NCBI RefSeq assembly: GCF_035582795.1
Contig: NC_134367.1
Span: 121,298,562-121,362,561 of the forward strand
From: Mycteria americana
Taxonomy: Eukaryota; Chordata; Aves; Ciconiiformes; Ciconiidae
Direction of reading: 5' to 3'
Length of the DNA stretch: 64,000 bases
A program made the position numbers and the translations under genes. Position 1 is the first letter of the stretch. Each line of letters opens with the position of its first letter. Under the pieces are notes generated by a model, which worked only from the letters and a program-made list of their open reading frames with translations, was not told where the DNA came from and did not search any database. Of the stretch, positions 1 through 13,600 are shown one piece after another.

Positions 1-461
1 TATAGGTGTTAAAAAGAAGGAAGAATACTTTTGCTCGTCCAGTTCCTCAGCTCATCAGTCCGCAAGTTCTTCCACTTCAAACATTTGAGCTTTTGATGTG
101 GTCACAAATTTAATTCACATGACTGAGATACAGTAATAGATTTACATTACAGGATGGCTTTCAGAGAACACAGAAGAGTTTTCAAATTTGTCATTTTTAC
201 ACTACTCTAAGTTAAGAATTTTTTTGCCATGTATTACAGATTTTAAATCATATTTTGCAGACTGTTGTCATACAGAACTACAAGGGAATTTCTCACATCA
301 GAAATGTCGACCGGTCTTGAAAAGTTGTGCAGCTAGAGAAACTTTTAGCAGAATAAAGTTAGAAGTGGGAATTTCAGAGATGCCAAACACTCCAGGTTTT
401 CCAACTTCCATCGACAGCTGAGAGCACCAAGTACCTGTAAAAATCAGACTGCTTTTTCTTT

Positions 462-480
462 AAAAAAAAAAAAAAAAAAA
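462..480. repeat. Poly(A) tract, 19 bases
   Basis: Simple A run in VPS54 intron 7. On the minus strand it is a poly(T). Confidence 0.9.
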
Positions 481-1968
481 GGAAAAGACACTTTGCCAAT
501 GAGAATTAACAGGAGATGTGATATTTTAGATAAACCTGGATACAAATGAGGATGAACCTGCATGGCTTGCTGGCTTTAATTCAGTGCTGGTGTAGCTGGA
601 CTGTTAGCTTGCGTAGAGCAGCAAAAACATCTTAGCGCTCCCTGGTAGGAGCGCTGCTGTACCAATGCAAAGCCCACAGGATCCGGCCTCGCAGCCCACA
701 TAGGGCAAAGTCAGTGCCAGGGCACAAGGAAGCACAATGCCAGGGTGGCTCCTCCATGCAGAAGCCCCCATGGCCAGTGCTGAGCTGAACTGAATGAATC
801 TTGCTGGATCTGAGTTAAGCAGATTAATTTTTTTTAATTTTAAGATGACCAGGGACATGTCTGCTTTTGAAATTGTTGGTCAAGAATTGGCTGGAATGGA
901 CAAAGCGGACATGTTTCAAATAACTAATTTAAGCAAAAATGGCCTCTAGAAAATCCAAGCCAGTTGCATCATGGACATTTTAAAACAAACCCAACAGAAA
1001 AAATTAAAGATTATTATTTGCAATGTAATGACAAGTTGCAAAACTTACTGCAGGACTAAAACCCACAACACAAAGGCTCTTACTTAGGTAAGCAAAGATG
1101 CTCTTTGGTAAATTATTTCTGTAACTGTGCTTAACTACACTGAAATACAACGTAACCTACGCTCTCAAACCTCAGGCATGGAAATGTCCAACAAGAGTTC
1201 CCAGCACTTGCCACCACCACTTCACCCAAGATGTTCTAGCCCCTAACAACAACAAAAAAATAACTCCACCCTGAAACACGCAAGAATAAGTCAAACCTTA
1301 ATTCATACTCTAGCGAAACACCTTGACAATGATCTCTTAAGAGGTACCAGTCACAATGGGTCCTTTCAATGACTGAATACTACAATTCTCTTATGTACAA
1401 TTATGAGTGCAGGGTAAAAATTCTTTTAAAATACACAGATGAGAACTATTTTACCAGGTGCCTGTGGTTTGCCAGCATACCTGTGCAAAAAAAAAAAAAT
1501 CACTAGATCTCCATCACCCCAACAAGGATTGTGAAAACAATGTAAAAATTGGCAGTACGGATTTGTAATTTAGTTAACACATAAGTATTTTTTTTGTAAA
1601 ATTAAAAAGATGAACTTGAAGGGGTTGAAGAGCTCTAAAACTTTAATTCTATCCTATAGCAGTAGCAAGCAATAATCATACAGTTATGACTGATACATGT
1701 AATGACTGGGGATATTAACCTAAAGACACCAATTTATTACTTCACAGCACCATTAAGGTGCTTTCATTATTTGCTATAACTAGAATCAAATTACATTTTT
1801 TTCTGCGTATAGCATGACAAGAGGAGAATAATTTTTGTATATGGGTGATCTGAATAGTTTTCTTACTGCGTTACATTGAATGATTCTGCGACATGACTCA
1901 ATTTAAAGCTGTCTGTTCAAAACCAAGTTCTACAAGCTGCCACGCACAAGACTAAAGCAACAAGGTGG

Positions 1969-1989
1969 TTTTTTTTTTTTTTTTTTTTT
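1969..1989. repeat. Poly(T) tract, 21 bases
   Basis: Uninterrupted T run in VPS54 intron 7, followed by two imperfect copies of GAGATACTAATTATTTAG between 1993 and 2060. No element could be recognised beside it. Confidence 0.9.
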
Positions 1990-4223
1990 AAATAAGATAC
2001 AAATTATTTAGGAGAAAAAAGAGATACTAATTATTTAGAAAAATGAGATACTGATTTAGAAGTTAATCTCTTCTTAAAATATATCAGGTATTTAACTCAC
2101 TTGACGATTGCAGCATTCTTACTCAGAACAAAGCAAGAACATCCATTTGTTATTTCTTGGAAAAAGCTGAAGTGTTTGTGTATGGCATCAATTTAGACTT
2201 TTTAAAATTTTATCTATTTTTAAAAACACAACATTCTGCTGAGAAGTTTTATCAAGATCTCCATCTTTCCATTGCACATTATTTCTCCAGACACACTATA
2301 CACACAGGCCACTGTGAGACTTGGGAACAACTGTGCTGGGCTTCTCAATTGCACTTGCATCTCTGGTGGGGGTGATGACTTAGGCTGCATTTAATTCACC
2401 TTTCTGAACCTTTAGTATCCAAAGCAGAGGGCACATTTCCCACTCCTATCACTATTTTTAACTCTACCAAACCAACCAACTGAAATAACTTTTTACAGAC
2501 AAGATGAATATTTACCTGCAAATATGTTCCACATCTGAGTGCAATTTTAAAATAATGGCACATTCTTGGGACATCACGCATACTGATCACAATGACAACA
2601 GAACTGCAGTCTGCTGATGTAGCACAGAGGTTACTTGATTGCAAAACACAACTAATTCTGATTGATGTTGTCACAGGGCTGTAGAAGTACACTCACTATC
2701 ATCAAGGTAAACACAAATGTGACTCAGTCAAGGGCTGTGCACCACAATCAAGTGGTTAAGAGTAGGAACAGTAAAGAGGACAGAAACTGCACTGAGGTGT
2801 CTGAAGATGGACCATCTAAGCTAAAAGAAAGACTAACAGCTTCTAACAGATTTCCTCCCAATAGTTTATCAGCTCTTTTTAAAAAAAAAAAAATTTTTAA
2901 TGTAATTATTTTAAAAAAAAAAACTTTTTCTGAGATCTTTTCTACATAGAATTTGAGTCTTTTTTCTGAACCAGCTAGAAGGGGTGTTAGAAGAGAAGCT
3001 CATCTGAACAGACGGACAAGAGTAGTAACGGTATAAAGTTCTGAACGTTCATGTTACCGTTACTGAGCAACCACCATGTTTTTATTATGCAAGCGGGGAA
3101 CCACCAGCTTGCAGGAACCACATAGCCTCTAAACAAAACAAAACACTCCCCAGCATCAACTTATAAAACTAAGTGTACAGCTCCAACTGGCTGATGAGCT
3201 GATTTAACATACACTACTTCTGCCAGCATCATACCACAGTGGCAGCTTTGCATATGACACTTTTATCCTGTATACAACCGTTACGATAGCTTATTTTACA
3301 TCAGCTAAAAGGATTCTACTGTAGTAATACTCTTGCATATCACAGAGGGAACCTTGCCCAGTGCAGTGGCATCTCCCAAGTGGAGCTCTAAGCATCCACT
3401 GTTAACAGAAGCAGCCAGCATGGGACCTTGGACTCACTAATTCCCATCACTGTAGCAAACACAGGTGAAAAAATAGTAGCAACAGCAGCTTGGGCAGCAC
3501 CTTCCCACTGTTTCTTCCTTTCCCAACTTCAGCAGCTCATAGAACTGGATTTCTCAGTGAGATGGAGCAAGGGGAAGCACCCCCTGGCCACCGTAAATAC
3601 AGCTCTCCACAAGAGCAGACATGGCTGAACACATCCCATCCGACCAGTTGTCAACCTCAGACCATGTTTTGAGACGTGGTTTGATAGCTTTGCACTGGCT
3701 TTTGCTTGCAAAAGCTTCTTCCCGCACAAGCATAGGCTGGAGGCTGACCTACTCAACACACAGCCTGTGCATATTCCTGTGACACCACATGCCTAGGTCA
3801 GTCACTAAAGACAGTGGCCCAGAGCAGAGCTGTGTAGCAAGAACTGGATCTCTGGGGTGCTGCATGCATGAGGATTGCAGACCACCACTTGGAAACCATC
3901 TCTCAGCTGTGGGCTACAAGCCCTGCAAGATGAAGGTCCAGCCACTGCTTGGCTCTCATCTCTGCACCCCTAAACCATCTGTAGACAAGAATTGAGTACA
4001 AAGCATCTAGATGTTAAAAGTTCATCCCCCCCTAAAAGAAAATTCTCTCTGGCACATGCATTTAGTCACACTGCTTATGCCACACTTACATTTTTGTACC
4101 TTTTATACTATGTCCTCCAAGAATGAACAAACAAAGGTAAAACAAACCCCTTCAGCCAACATAATGTGCTCAACACATTCTAGCTCTTGTTGCATTTTAT
4201 TCATTTCCTAGATGGTTACCTAC

Positions 4224-4609
4224 CGGAAACTGTGAATGCCTTGAAGTTCTTGCTGTAACACCTCCTGTGTTGTTGATATTAAGTCCAAAGCTCCAACAAA
4301 CTCAGAAGTAGATAGCAGCAACTGTACCGTGGGCTGTGTTTGGTGTACAGTAGCCATTAACTTCAGTTTATTGTATGCTTTTATACAGTTATTTCTGGTG
4401 AGTGACAGTCTTAAAACTCGAAGCGATCCTTCACACATTACTTTATCAATTTTGGAGATTTTCTCTCTAAGTAATTTTACAGCCTGGGAGGTTTTCCTGA
4501 GGTAGTCCTGCAACTCGTGCTGAGAGGTCATTGCATGAAAAAATGCTTCTGAACGCAGAGAAATCTGATGAGCAATATTGACTTCCACAATGTCCAGATA
4601 ATGGCTCAG
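4224..4609 (-). CDS. VPS54: VPS54 exon 7
   Basis: The acceptor is CCTCTTTCTAG and the donor is TTTCCG|GTAGGT. The 386 bases encode residues 209-336 and the first two bases of Arg337 (LSHYLDIVEVNIAHQISLRS through LQQELQGIHSF). Segments such as HELQDYLRKTSQAVKLLREK read as amphipathic helices, as expected for the coiled-coil tether core. This is the last VPS54 exon I can find before the left edge; the next residues in human (HLGSQLCELEKL) are not seen in 1-4223. Confidence 0.96.
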
Positions 4610-7600
4610 CTAGAAAGAGGATGGAGGAGGAAACAGTGTTGTTATGACTTGGCAAGTTTATCACCATGCAAATCTACTTTCAGGGTATTTGTCTTATTGT
4701 ATCACAAGGAAATTTTGCTAATAAAAATTAAAACCCTTTGTCAGATTAGCAAGCAAATAACTACCCATTGTGGTTCGATCATTTGTTTTTTAAAAGAGCT
4801 CAAAAATCACTTTGGGAAGGCTGACTTGATGCCTCCCCTGCTTGAAAATTACAAGGTAGAAAAAGCAAGGAATCTTCAAATATCCAAGCTTTTATACCAC
4901 ATAGCTGCACACTGGCACTGTTACAATACAGCCATTAACCAGGAGACAGTTCTGGATACTGGCTTGCAAGTAAGAACAGTATACACATGCAAATATGCTA
5001 TGTACTTCGGGTCACTGAAGTTGCTAAAGATGCAGCCCAACTATAACTGATGACATGGCTTTGGAATGGCCCTGTTCATTTAAAAGGCTGTAGCACCTTC
5101 TTTGTAGAAAAATCCTCAGGATATCTCTGGCTGCAGTTGTTTTTTTGCCAACCAGTTGGAGCTCCTATTAAACATATTTCCTGTGCACTGGCACTGTGGG
5201 ATTCCCAGGGACAGAGTATGCCTACATGTTCAGAACGTGAAATTCAAATTCTCTATGTCAAACAGTTACCAGACCACTGGGTTGGCCTGATTATTTGAGC
5301 TGTAAAAGCTCTGTGTTCTGGCTTATGCTGAACATGCAAACTCAAAGGACTGAGGCATTAGGATGCTCATCTGAATGCTAATACTTAGATGACCTGGTTT
5401 CTAAGAGGTGCCAAACACTCAAACCTCATGCTGAATTTCAAAAGGCCTATCCAGAGATGGAAAGAAAATCAGCTGAAGAATGCCTCCTTCTTATAGTTAT
5501 TTTCATCCTGCATATACACTGGGGATTTATACAATATGCCAACCCATCTTTTTTGTACTACATTTAATAAAAAACTTCCTCCACCAAACAGCTGTGACAC
5601 ACCTAGCCCACAGGAAAAGCTGAGACACTGTGACACAGGGATCAGAGAAAGGGTTATTATGATCTTTCATTTATGTGGTTGTACCAACCAGATGCCTCAG
5701 GTCCCTTCACTATGCTAAGCAAGGTAGAACAAACAGAACAAAATGATAGTACCTGCCTCAAAGAGCTTACAGTTCCTATGTAGGGTAAGACATGGAAGGA
5801 GCTAAGGAGGAAAAAATGTCAGGGGGAAATTGTTCAAGTAGATCAGCAGCAGTCCAAAAGCACTAATAGCCTAAGTACATTTGCTTAAGGCAGATTTTTT
5901 CCAAATCCTGTTGAAAAATACTGCCTAGAGCTAAGGATAATTATGGCAGCAGGGTGCCTACTTACACGTGGTAAGTGTAAACCTTGTGCAGTTCAGAGCC
6001 TTTAAAAAGTAAAACAAAAAAATTGGGCCCATTTCAGTAACATGAAGCAGTGTAATAATCTATCAGGCATGTGGCTTGGAGGCAACAGAACTGTTTTATA
6101 CTCTTTAGGTATTTGTATCACCTCTCCAAAGGAGCGTGGCTCACAGCTATTCAAAGCCTTATTTTCACTCCACTGCATCAGAGAGGGCTCTGAGTCTCCT
6201 TTGCTCAAAGTCCATGTTGAGTGTCCATCCTCCTGCTGCCAGGCTCACTTTGTGAGTTTAAAGCATATGCCGGACACTGCTTTTTCATCTTCAGACAGCA
6301 ACTGCCACAAGAAACTCCAAAGTATTCCTCCAACTTTAGGTGTGGAGGACAACCCAAGGAAGGATCAAGTTAGCCTCCAGCAAGCCTGTCTCTTCCTCCT
6401 GACCTGGAGGGAGAGCAGGAAGACTAATTCCTGGAAATTTGGAAACATCTTCCAGAAGATCTCATGTTATTTTTTCTTAAGGCACCTCACTACTTCCCCC
6501 CTACCCCCTGCTAGCTCCCAGAAGCTTTAGTAAGTTAAACAGGAGGGAAAATTAAAGTTAGAAAACAGACTCCAAAATTATGTAGATTTTCTATAAACAT
6601 TTTGTGGGTATTTGTACCATAAAAATGATTCGTTATGGGATTTTCTACACTATGCCTACATAACTAACAACAACAAAAAAAAACCACCAAAAGAAACCCC
6701 CACGTAAAGACTTCTGTTTCCAATATGAAGGACAAAGTTCTGCTTTCATGCTCTCCAATGCACTCAAGTCCTTTGTGAAATGCAAAAATGGATCAGTGCA
6801 GATGACAAGACAACAAAAGGCAAGAGGAAGCTTCTGACATACAAAACCCTAGGATTTAGTATTTCTTTTAGCACAGAAACCACAGTGCCTTGAATCTGGG
6901 GTTTTCCTGAGATGCGAGAAAGCAATAAACAGTGTACAACCTCTAGCTTTCCCTTCTCATGGAATTGCTTTTCCTCCCTTAAATATAGCTCCACATCTCT
7001 GAAGTTCTCAACATATACCTACATCACTAAGTTTCAGTGGTCATGAAGAGCCAATTATTATGCCATATACAGATTCTTTTTTCCAGATTTTATAGATACA
7101 TTTATTTACCAGGGGAAAAAAGTTCTCTTTCAGTAAGATGCTTCCTGCATTGTTTACTAACAATCTGCAGCCTGATGCAAAATGAGAGATAACAAACCCC
7201 ACAACAGTGATGTCTCAACAAAGAGTACAGAACAGCAGCAATGGAGTTTCTCTGTAGTAAGTAACAGCTGTGATGGATAACATCTTGTATCAAAGTTGTA
7301 CCTTTTCTTGAAGTAACTTGGAGGAAGCTGCATCACGATTTCCTTTTCCACCAGCAGTACTAAAATGAGACCATGGTAAAACGGCATTAAATGTTAAGGA
7401 ATCTTCCAAGGCAAAATCTGGTTTCATAAAAATCTGAAACAGAAAAACAAAAGAAATAAATGCATCTCTCTCACCCCTACATTTTCCTCCCCAGTTTAAC
7501 ACACCTTCTGTCTCATGAAGCTAACAGGGACCTTATTTGTTAATTTTTCAAAAACCAATATCCAGGCAAACAAATTCATTCCAGACCTTATAACTTTACA

Positions 7601-10600
7601 TCTTAAAAGCTTCTGTGATCTGACAAAGTCTTATCTTCCTAAAAGTGGAAGTCACAGCTCCAAAATTACATAGGTTATCAAGCACTTAAAATGATCTAAA
7701 CATCCTGAGCATGAAAACATAGGCAACATTAAACTGCAGGTGGGTCCTCTAAAGGATCAGAGTGAATGTTCTTCAATAGCAGGGGCATCCTACTGCTGAT
7801 GTGCTCAGTTCTGGGGCCATAGCTGAATCCAGCATAGGATCCAGCCAGCTGTCAGGGTGTAGCAAGTGTTGCCTGGGAGGGAACAGAGCCTCAAGCTGAT
7901 CTCCTTTAGCACAATATAGCAAACGTGCCGGTCGCAGAAAGAGTCAGTAACATGTAACATTAACTACACATGTCAGAGAACTAGTAATGTAAAATTCTCT
8001 CTGATAACGTTATTTTTACTTGACAAATTGGTACAAACCTTGAGCTTCCACACAGACAGTAGTACTGTTTCCCCTGTATTTATAAAGTGTAATTTTAAAA
8101 GGTTCAACATAGACTATAGCATCACACCACACTCAAACATTCTTGTTTCCTGGACTTTAAACATTGCAGTGACAGCTATTCAAGCAACAGCCTACACAAC
8201 TGGGACAGAGATGCTGACCCATATTAACACTCTGACTTCTTAATGTACCTAGAAAAAATTATTCAGACTGAAATAGAATCTGGAGTTGTGTCTTTTGTCA
8301 ATCTGTCACAAAAAACCCACACCATATAGGCTGCAAGCATATATGCAAGAGGGCTTTGCTCAAGGATTCAAGGAGTTAAACCTAATGCTCAGTTCTATGC
8401 TATGCAACATTCAAGCTTCTATCAAACTCTTCAGTTCCCCTTTCCTCCTAGAACGCAGAGTGGCTAATTTTGCCCAGCTCTGAGGTTTTAACTATTAAAG
8501 ATGAAAAAAATAATGGCATTTAATATTCTACTTTAAGTAAGAGAAAAATCAAGACCACGGGAAACAACAACAAAAAAAAGAAAGAAAAAGCAGATTGTTC
8601 ATAGTCTTTTTAAATTCTGAGCACTGCAGATCCTCTTGAGAATCAGCTCAAGTAATCAGCTTGGAGAAAATTTCTACAAAGAGAGTACATTCATATATTC
8701 AAGACTACATGTGAGAAATCCTTATAAAAGCTTAGAGTGCACAGGAACCATACCTTAGGTACTTGTTCCAGATCTGTCCTGGATTTATCTAAAATTAAAC
8801 AAAATACAAGAAGTCATTCATGAGCAAACGATGGAAAACAATTACCTTGAACACTATGAAACCCTATGAGGAAGTTTTCAAGACAACGGTGCCAGATTCC
8901 TCACAGGGAGTGGACAGGGAACAGTGGTTATAAATTAAAACGAGAGGTTCTGACTGAACACAAGGAAAACCTTTTTCACCACGAGGACAATCAAGTATTG
9001 GAGCAGGCTGCCCAGAGAGACTAGATACTCTCCATCCTTGGAGGCTTTCAAGGCCCGTCTAGATAAAGCCCTAAACAGCTTGGCCTGACCTCACAGCTGA
9101 ACTAGCTTTGAGATGGCAGTTGCAGTAAAGACCTTCTGAAGTCCCTTCCAACCTGAAATATTTTGATCCTTTGAAACACTCTGTTGTCCTTTGTAGTTTA
9201 GGTCTCGTGCTCGGAGTATTCAAAGGTACTTGCACTTGGCTGCTTTGACAGTGAAAATGTTAGTCATACAAAGCAATCTACTTAGCACTTCACATTCCTT
9301 AACACACTGTTCAATCAACTGGCAAGGGCCAGTAAAAGGTCCGTCTAACATCACCCCAATTTTAATGCTCCATACTGAAGCTGTCCATATAATCACTTCT
9401 GCACAGCACTTGGAAAATGAATGCACAAAGGCTGGCAAGAAGGATGAATGAGGACTCAGGACAGAGTCCTGAGCACACTGAGCAAGCAGCACAGAAGTAG
9501 CCCTTCCCTTGAAGTAAGCTGACCTGACAATTTCAGAGGGTAAGATAGTTGAGCTGGGAAAAGAGGTGCATTGTTGTAACCCAGCAGAACTTGAAGAAAA
9601 GGCAAATTCAGACTTTTAAGGTCTAGCCAAAATCCCCTTTTCCTCCCCTACTCATTAACTTAGTGTGCATCATGAATAGGGGGCAAATTGGAGGCCAGAA
9701 AAGGTGAGGAATTTAAAAACAACAAGCCCATACACCTCAGCTGGACAGTCTACTCCTCCCTGACAAACAAGGCAAGTGCTACATCAGCATTATCTCCCAC
9801 ATTTCTCTCACCTCTTTGGTTCTTACTTTGTTTGTTACTTTATTTGTATTGAAATACACAAGGCAACCTAGGAATAATCCTGCTGTCCTCAGCCTTTGGA
9901 CAGACCAACTCTTACGGAAGTGAAAGGCTGGAGTTAGAGGAAGACAGGCAACACTAACAAAAGAAACTATAGAAAATAGAGTGTTTCAGTTTACCAAATG
10001 ATGCTTCTCCTAGGAACTGTCCATCTACCCAAGAAGCTCCCAGTTACTTTGGTGGCACAGTAATTTTCTCTTTTTAAAAGGACTCGACTCCTTCAAAATG
10101 GATTGAGCTAAGCCTGAAGAAGTAACTTTTATTTTGCACTGTATGTGCCACAAGCAGACTCATTCAGGAATAGCTATTCCAAAATGACACCAAGTACAGA
10201 GAAACCCTACTGAAGGGCTTCCTTTTGCGTGGAAAAGGAGAAAGCAAGCTGATTGAAAGAACTTGATCAAAAGGAGTAAACTACTGAATGCTTCTAGCTG
10301 CATTACCTGTAGACATTGATATAGACAAGCCTGATCAAACAGTAAATGAACCCTTTTATGCTAACATTTTTGAGAAGATAAATTAAAATAAATTAGATAT
10401 TAAAAGTTTGCTCCAGGTTGTGAGTGTTTCTTTTCCTTTTGCTTGTCTCTTCTTTTTCATTTTGCCTCTCGCCTTCCTTTGTCCAGTTTCATATTAGCTG
10501 AACTACTTCCATAAAATCTAGAAATTCAGCCTTGCTACAGCTGTGGACACCAAAAAAAGTTTTCCAGGTAGTCTTTGCTAACAGTAATCAGAGAAATACT

Positions 10601-13600
10601 AACCAGAGAACTCGCCAGAGTAGAACTTCATGAAGTTCAACACAGGAAAAGGCAAAGTCCTGCACCTGGAGAGGAATAACCCCAAGCACCAGTACACACT
10701 AGGGGTCTAGTGGCTAGAAAGCATCCCTGCAGAAAGGGACCTGGGGTCCTGGCAGACAACAAACTGACCATGAGCCAGTAGTGCACTCTTGCGGCAAAGC
10801 ATCCTGGGTTGCATTAGGTAGAGAATTGCCAGCAGGTTGAGGGAAGGTGATCCTCCCTCTCCACTCAGCACTGATGAGACATCTGGAGCATTGTGTCCAG
10901 TTCTGAGCTCCCCAGTACAAGACAGACCTAAACATACTGGAACGAGTCCAGTGAAGGGCCACAAAGATGATTAAGAGACCAGGGCATTTTTCACAGGAGG
11001 AGAGGCTGAGAAAGCTGAGACTGTTTAGCCTGGAAAAGCTCAAGGGGGATCTCAGCAATGTTTTTAAACATCTGATGAGAGGGTGTAAAGAAGACAGAGC
11101 AGGCTTTTCTCAGTGGAGCCCAGTGACAGGACAAGAGGCAACAGGCAGAAACTGATACACAAAAAAAAAATCCATCTGAACATAGGGAAACACTTTTAGT
11201 GTGAGGGTGTTCAAACACTGAAACAGGTTGCCCAGAGAGGTTGTGTAATCTCCATCCGTGGATAAATTCAAAACCCAACTGGACACTGTCCTCCCGTAGG
11301 TGACCCTGCTTGAGCAGGTGGGTTGGACTAGACCATCTTGAGACGTCACTTCCCACCTTAGCCATTCCGTGATCCTCATGGCAGAGACACAGGAATGGCC
11401 CAGTGCTGCCATTCTTCATTGCAAAGTCAACAGCTGCTAGAAATTTGATGCAACAGTTTCAATGGATCTTAAATAAAAGGAAGTTAAACAAAACACTGCC
11501 AGGGACATAATGACCTGCCATGAATGCAAACATGCCATGAAAAGTTTAAGAGCAGGTATCACAAGCATTTTGACCTATAAAATATCAGCAGTGGTCATGA
11601 ATACTTCTAGTCAATCATGTCTGAGTTTTCAATTGTTGTTCACCAGCAGCTATTTTTGCACATGAAGTCCCTGAGCAAGTAAAGGAGATGATCAGTATGT
11701 TATAGGAGTCATTAAAGAAATTACTTTTTAACAGCTAAAGGAAGGCTTTGACTGTACCATGGGTGTGTAATAGAGTCCTGTCGAAGGTATCTTTAGGAGC
11801 ACAAATATTCTTGCATCTTTCATGAATCTTCTCTCTCTGTAAAAGAGAAAAGATATTAAAGAATTACTTTGAGGCTTTAAAAAGATTTTTTTTTTGAAGC
11901 AGAACATTCAGAACGTTTTCAGTGAAACATACTGCATTAAGCCAAATAATCCTGACAAGTTCACAATAATTTTTTTTCCCTCTTAAAACTCAGATGATGT
12001 TTGTCCAAGTGAAAGGTAACACAGGTTGAAATTTTTGCCTATGTTGTTTTTTCAGTATCTTTACATCTCAAGAGAAAATGAACACAAAAGTTATTGAAGA
12101 GGTGTAATAACCTCTGTACTTAATGCGATAGAACCATAGACCAATTGTAATTACATATCCAAACATTTATTTGCTGTCTAATCCAGAAATCACACTAACA
12201 CACAATGAATGCTTTTTCATTGCTAAATTAAATCGGATCAAAGTAGAAATTGCTTCCACATCTTACTAATGAGCACCTTACTGAAACCACGTATCTTGTT
12301 TCATCATGCTGAGCTTCAAATTTTATCCACAGGTGTAAACAACACCAGAAACCATAGCGGTGAGAAATTACGTTTCTAAAGAACACAGATGTTAGCTAGA
12401 TCTCTGCTAGAAGCTACATCATGGGTCAGTTCCCTCTTCCTAAAACCTTCTTTCATTTCGCAGTCCCTGCTAATGGATGAGCTCTTAAACGTTTCAGATG
12501 TTGAATGTGTGAACTAATAGCAATAGATCAGTTACAGACAATTCCCTTCCACATACTTTAACTGATTTACATAAGTAACACTTCCTGCAGCTAATTCTGT
12601 AACAGCAAAACAATAAGAAAGTTACAAACCAAGGAAGCAGAAAACAGTGGGAGACTTCTACATGTTCTTTCAGTTAAAAAAAGAAAGAATACTACATACT
12701 TACTGACACCTGTATTTTAAGAGTTTGTAGAAGTCTCCTACTGGTCCTGGTGTCCTTAGATGTAGCTTAAACTTTCCTGTTACAAAAGAAATCATCAAGA
12801 TAATAGGCCTATTTATAGTTTAAAAACTTCATGTATAAATGTTTAATCACTAGAGACTCTTAAAAAAATATCTCCAAGCCTTGCAGCGCACAGTCACGTT
12901 TTAAATTTGATGCAAAGGTCTGAAAATGCTATGTTGCACTGTAGGGCCCAATCGTTAAACAATCCTTACAGAAAAATTATTGATAATCAGAAAGAATAAA
13001 TAGGAACTGCAAGCCCTGGTACGGAGCACAGTATTCAGAAATACAAATGAAAAAAAAAATTAAATTGCCTAGAGAGAATTTAAACAGCATTTTCCACACT
13101 ACAAATATTGAGATTATAAAACAAGAAAAGCCTAATGAAGAGTCAACAAGCACTGAAGAGCAACTTAATTATCAGCTAACTGTATGATAACTACTAACAG
13201 GGACAATCTCTAATTAGAAGAAGGATCTCAAATCTCTTTCTGGCTGTACTAGGTGCATCTAATTTTGTTCTTACCGGAGTGATTTCCTGTTGGTATAATG
13301 CAAAATGTTCCTTGGTAATCTGTGGGAGGTAGAATGAAGGCGTGACTTCAGTGTCCACAAAGTCTACTCCCCATGTTTTTGTAAAGAAATCAGATTCCCT
13401 TTTTGCTAACCTAGGATCATTTAGTGCTGCTGGGAGATTGACTTTGGAATGATAAATAGTCCATCTGTGCTGATCCACAACTAGAGATGGGCTGTCACAT
13501 AAATTACTAGGATCGCCTGCAGCACAAAAGACAAGACAGTTTGTTAAGGTGAGAAACTGAAAGTTGTATTTTTGCTAAAATGTGGTTCTTAAGCAAACCA

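Larger units (their letters stand above)
1..4223 (-). other. VPS54 intron 7 (partial)
   Basis: AT-rich intronic sequence with A and T runs. I searched the minus strand for the next VPS54 residues after HSFR and found none, so the following exon must lie beyond the left edge. ORFs here are short and without coding character. Nothing else recognised. Confidence 0.8.
8789..11757 (-). other. VPS54 intron 4
   Basis: Intron of about 3 kb, roughly a third of it made of two CR1 fragments in antisense orientation. The remaining sequence shows nothing recognisable. Confidence 0.85.

Noticed and set aside
1..4223. Search for VPS54 exon 8
   Set aside because: No minus-strand segment encodes residues resembling the expected continuation HLGSQLCELEKL, so the exon is taken to lie outside the window. 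The splice-like segment near 361-430 encodes unrelated residues and soon hits a stop.
4568..5050. 160-codon plus-strand ORF partly opposite VPS54 exon 7
   Set aside because: Part of it is the antisense of a proven exon and the rest is intron. No protein-like composition.
6042..6530. 162-codon plus-strand ORF in VPS54 intron 6
   Set aside because: No family, no splice signals, no conserved-looking motif; length is within chance for this much DNA.
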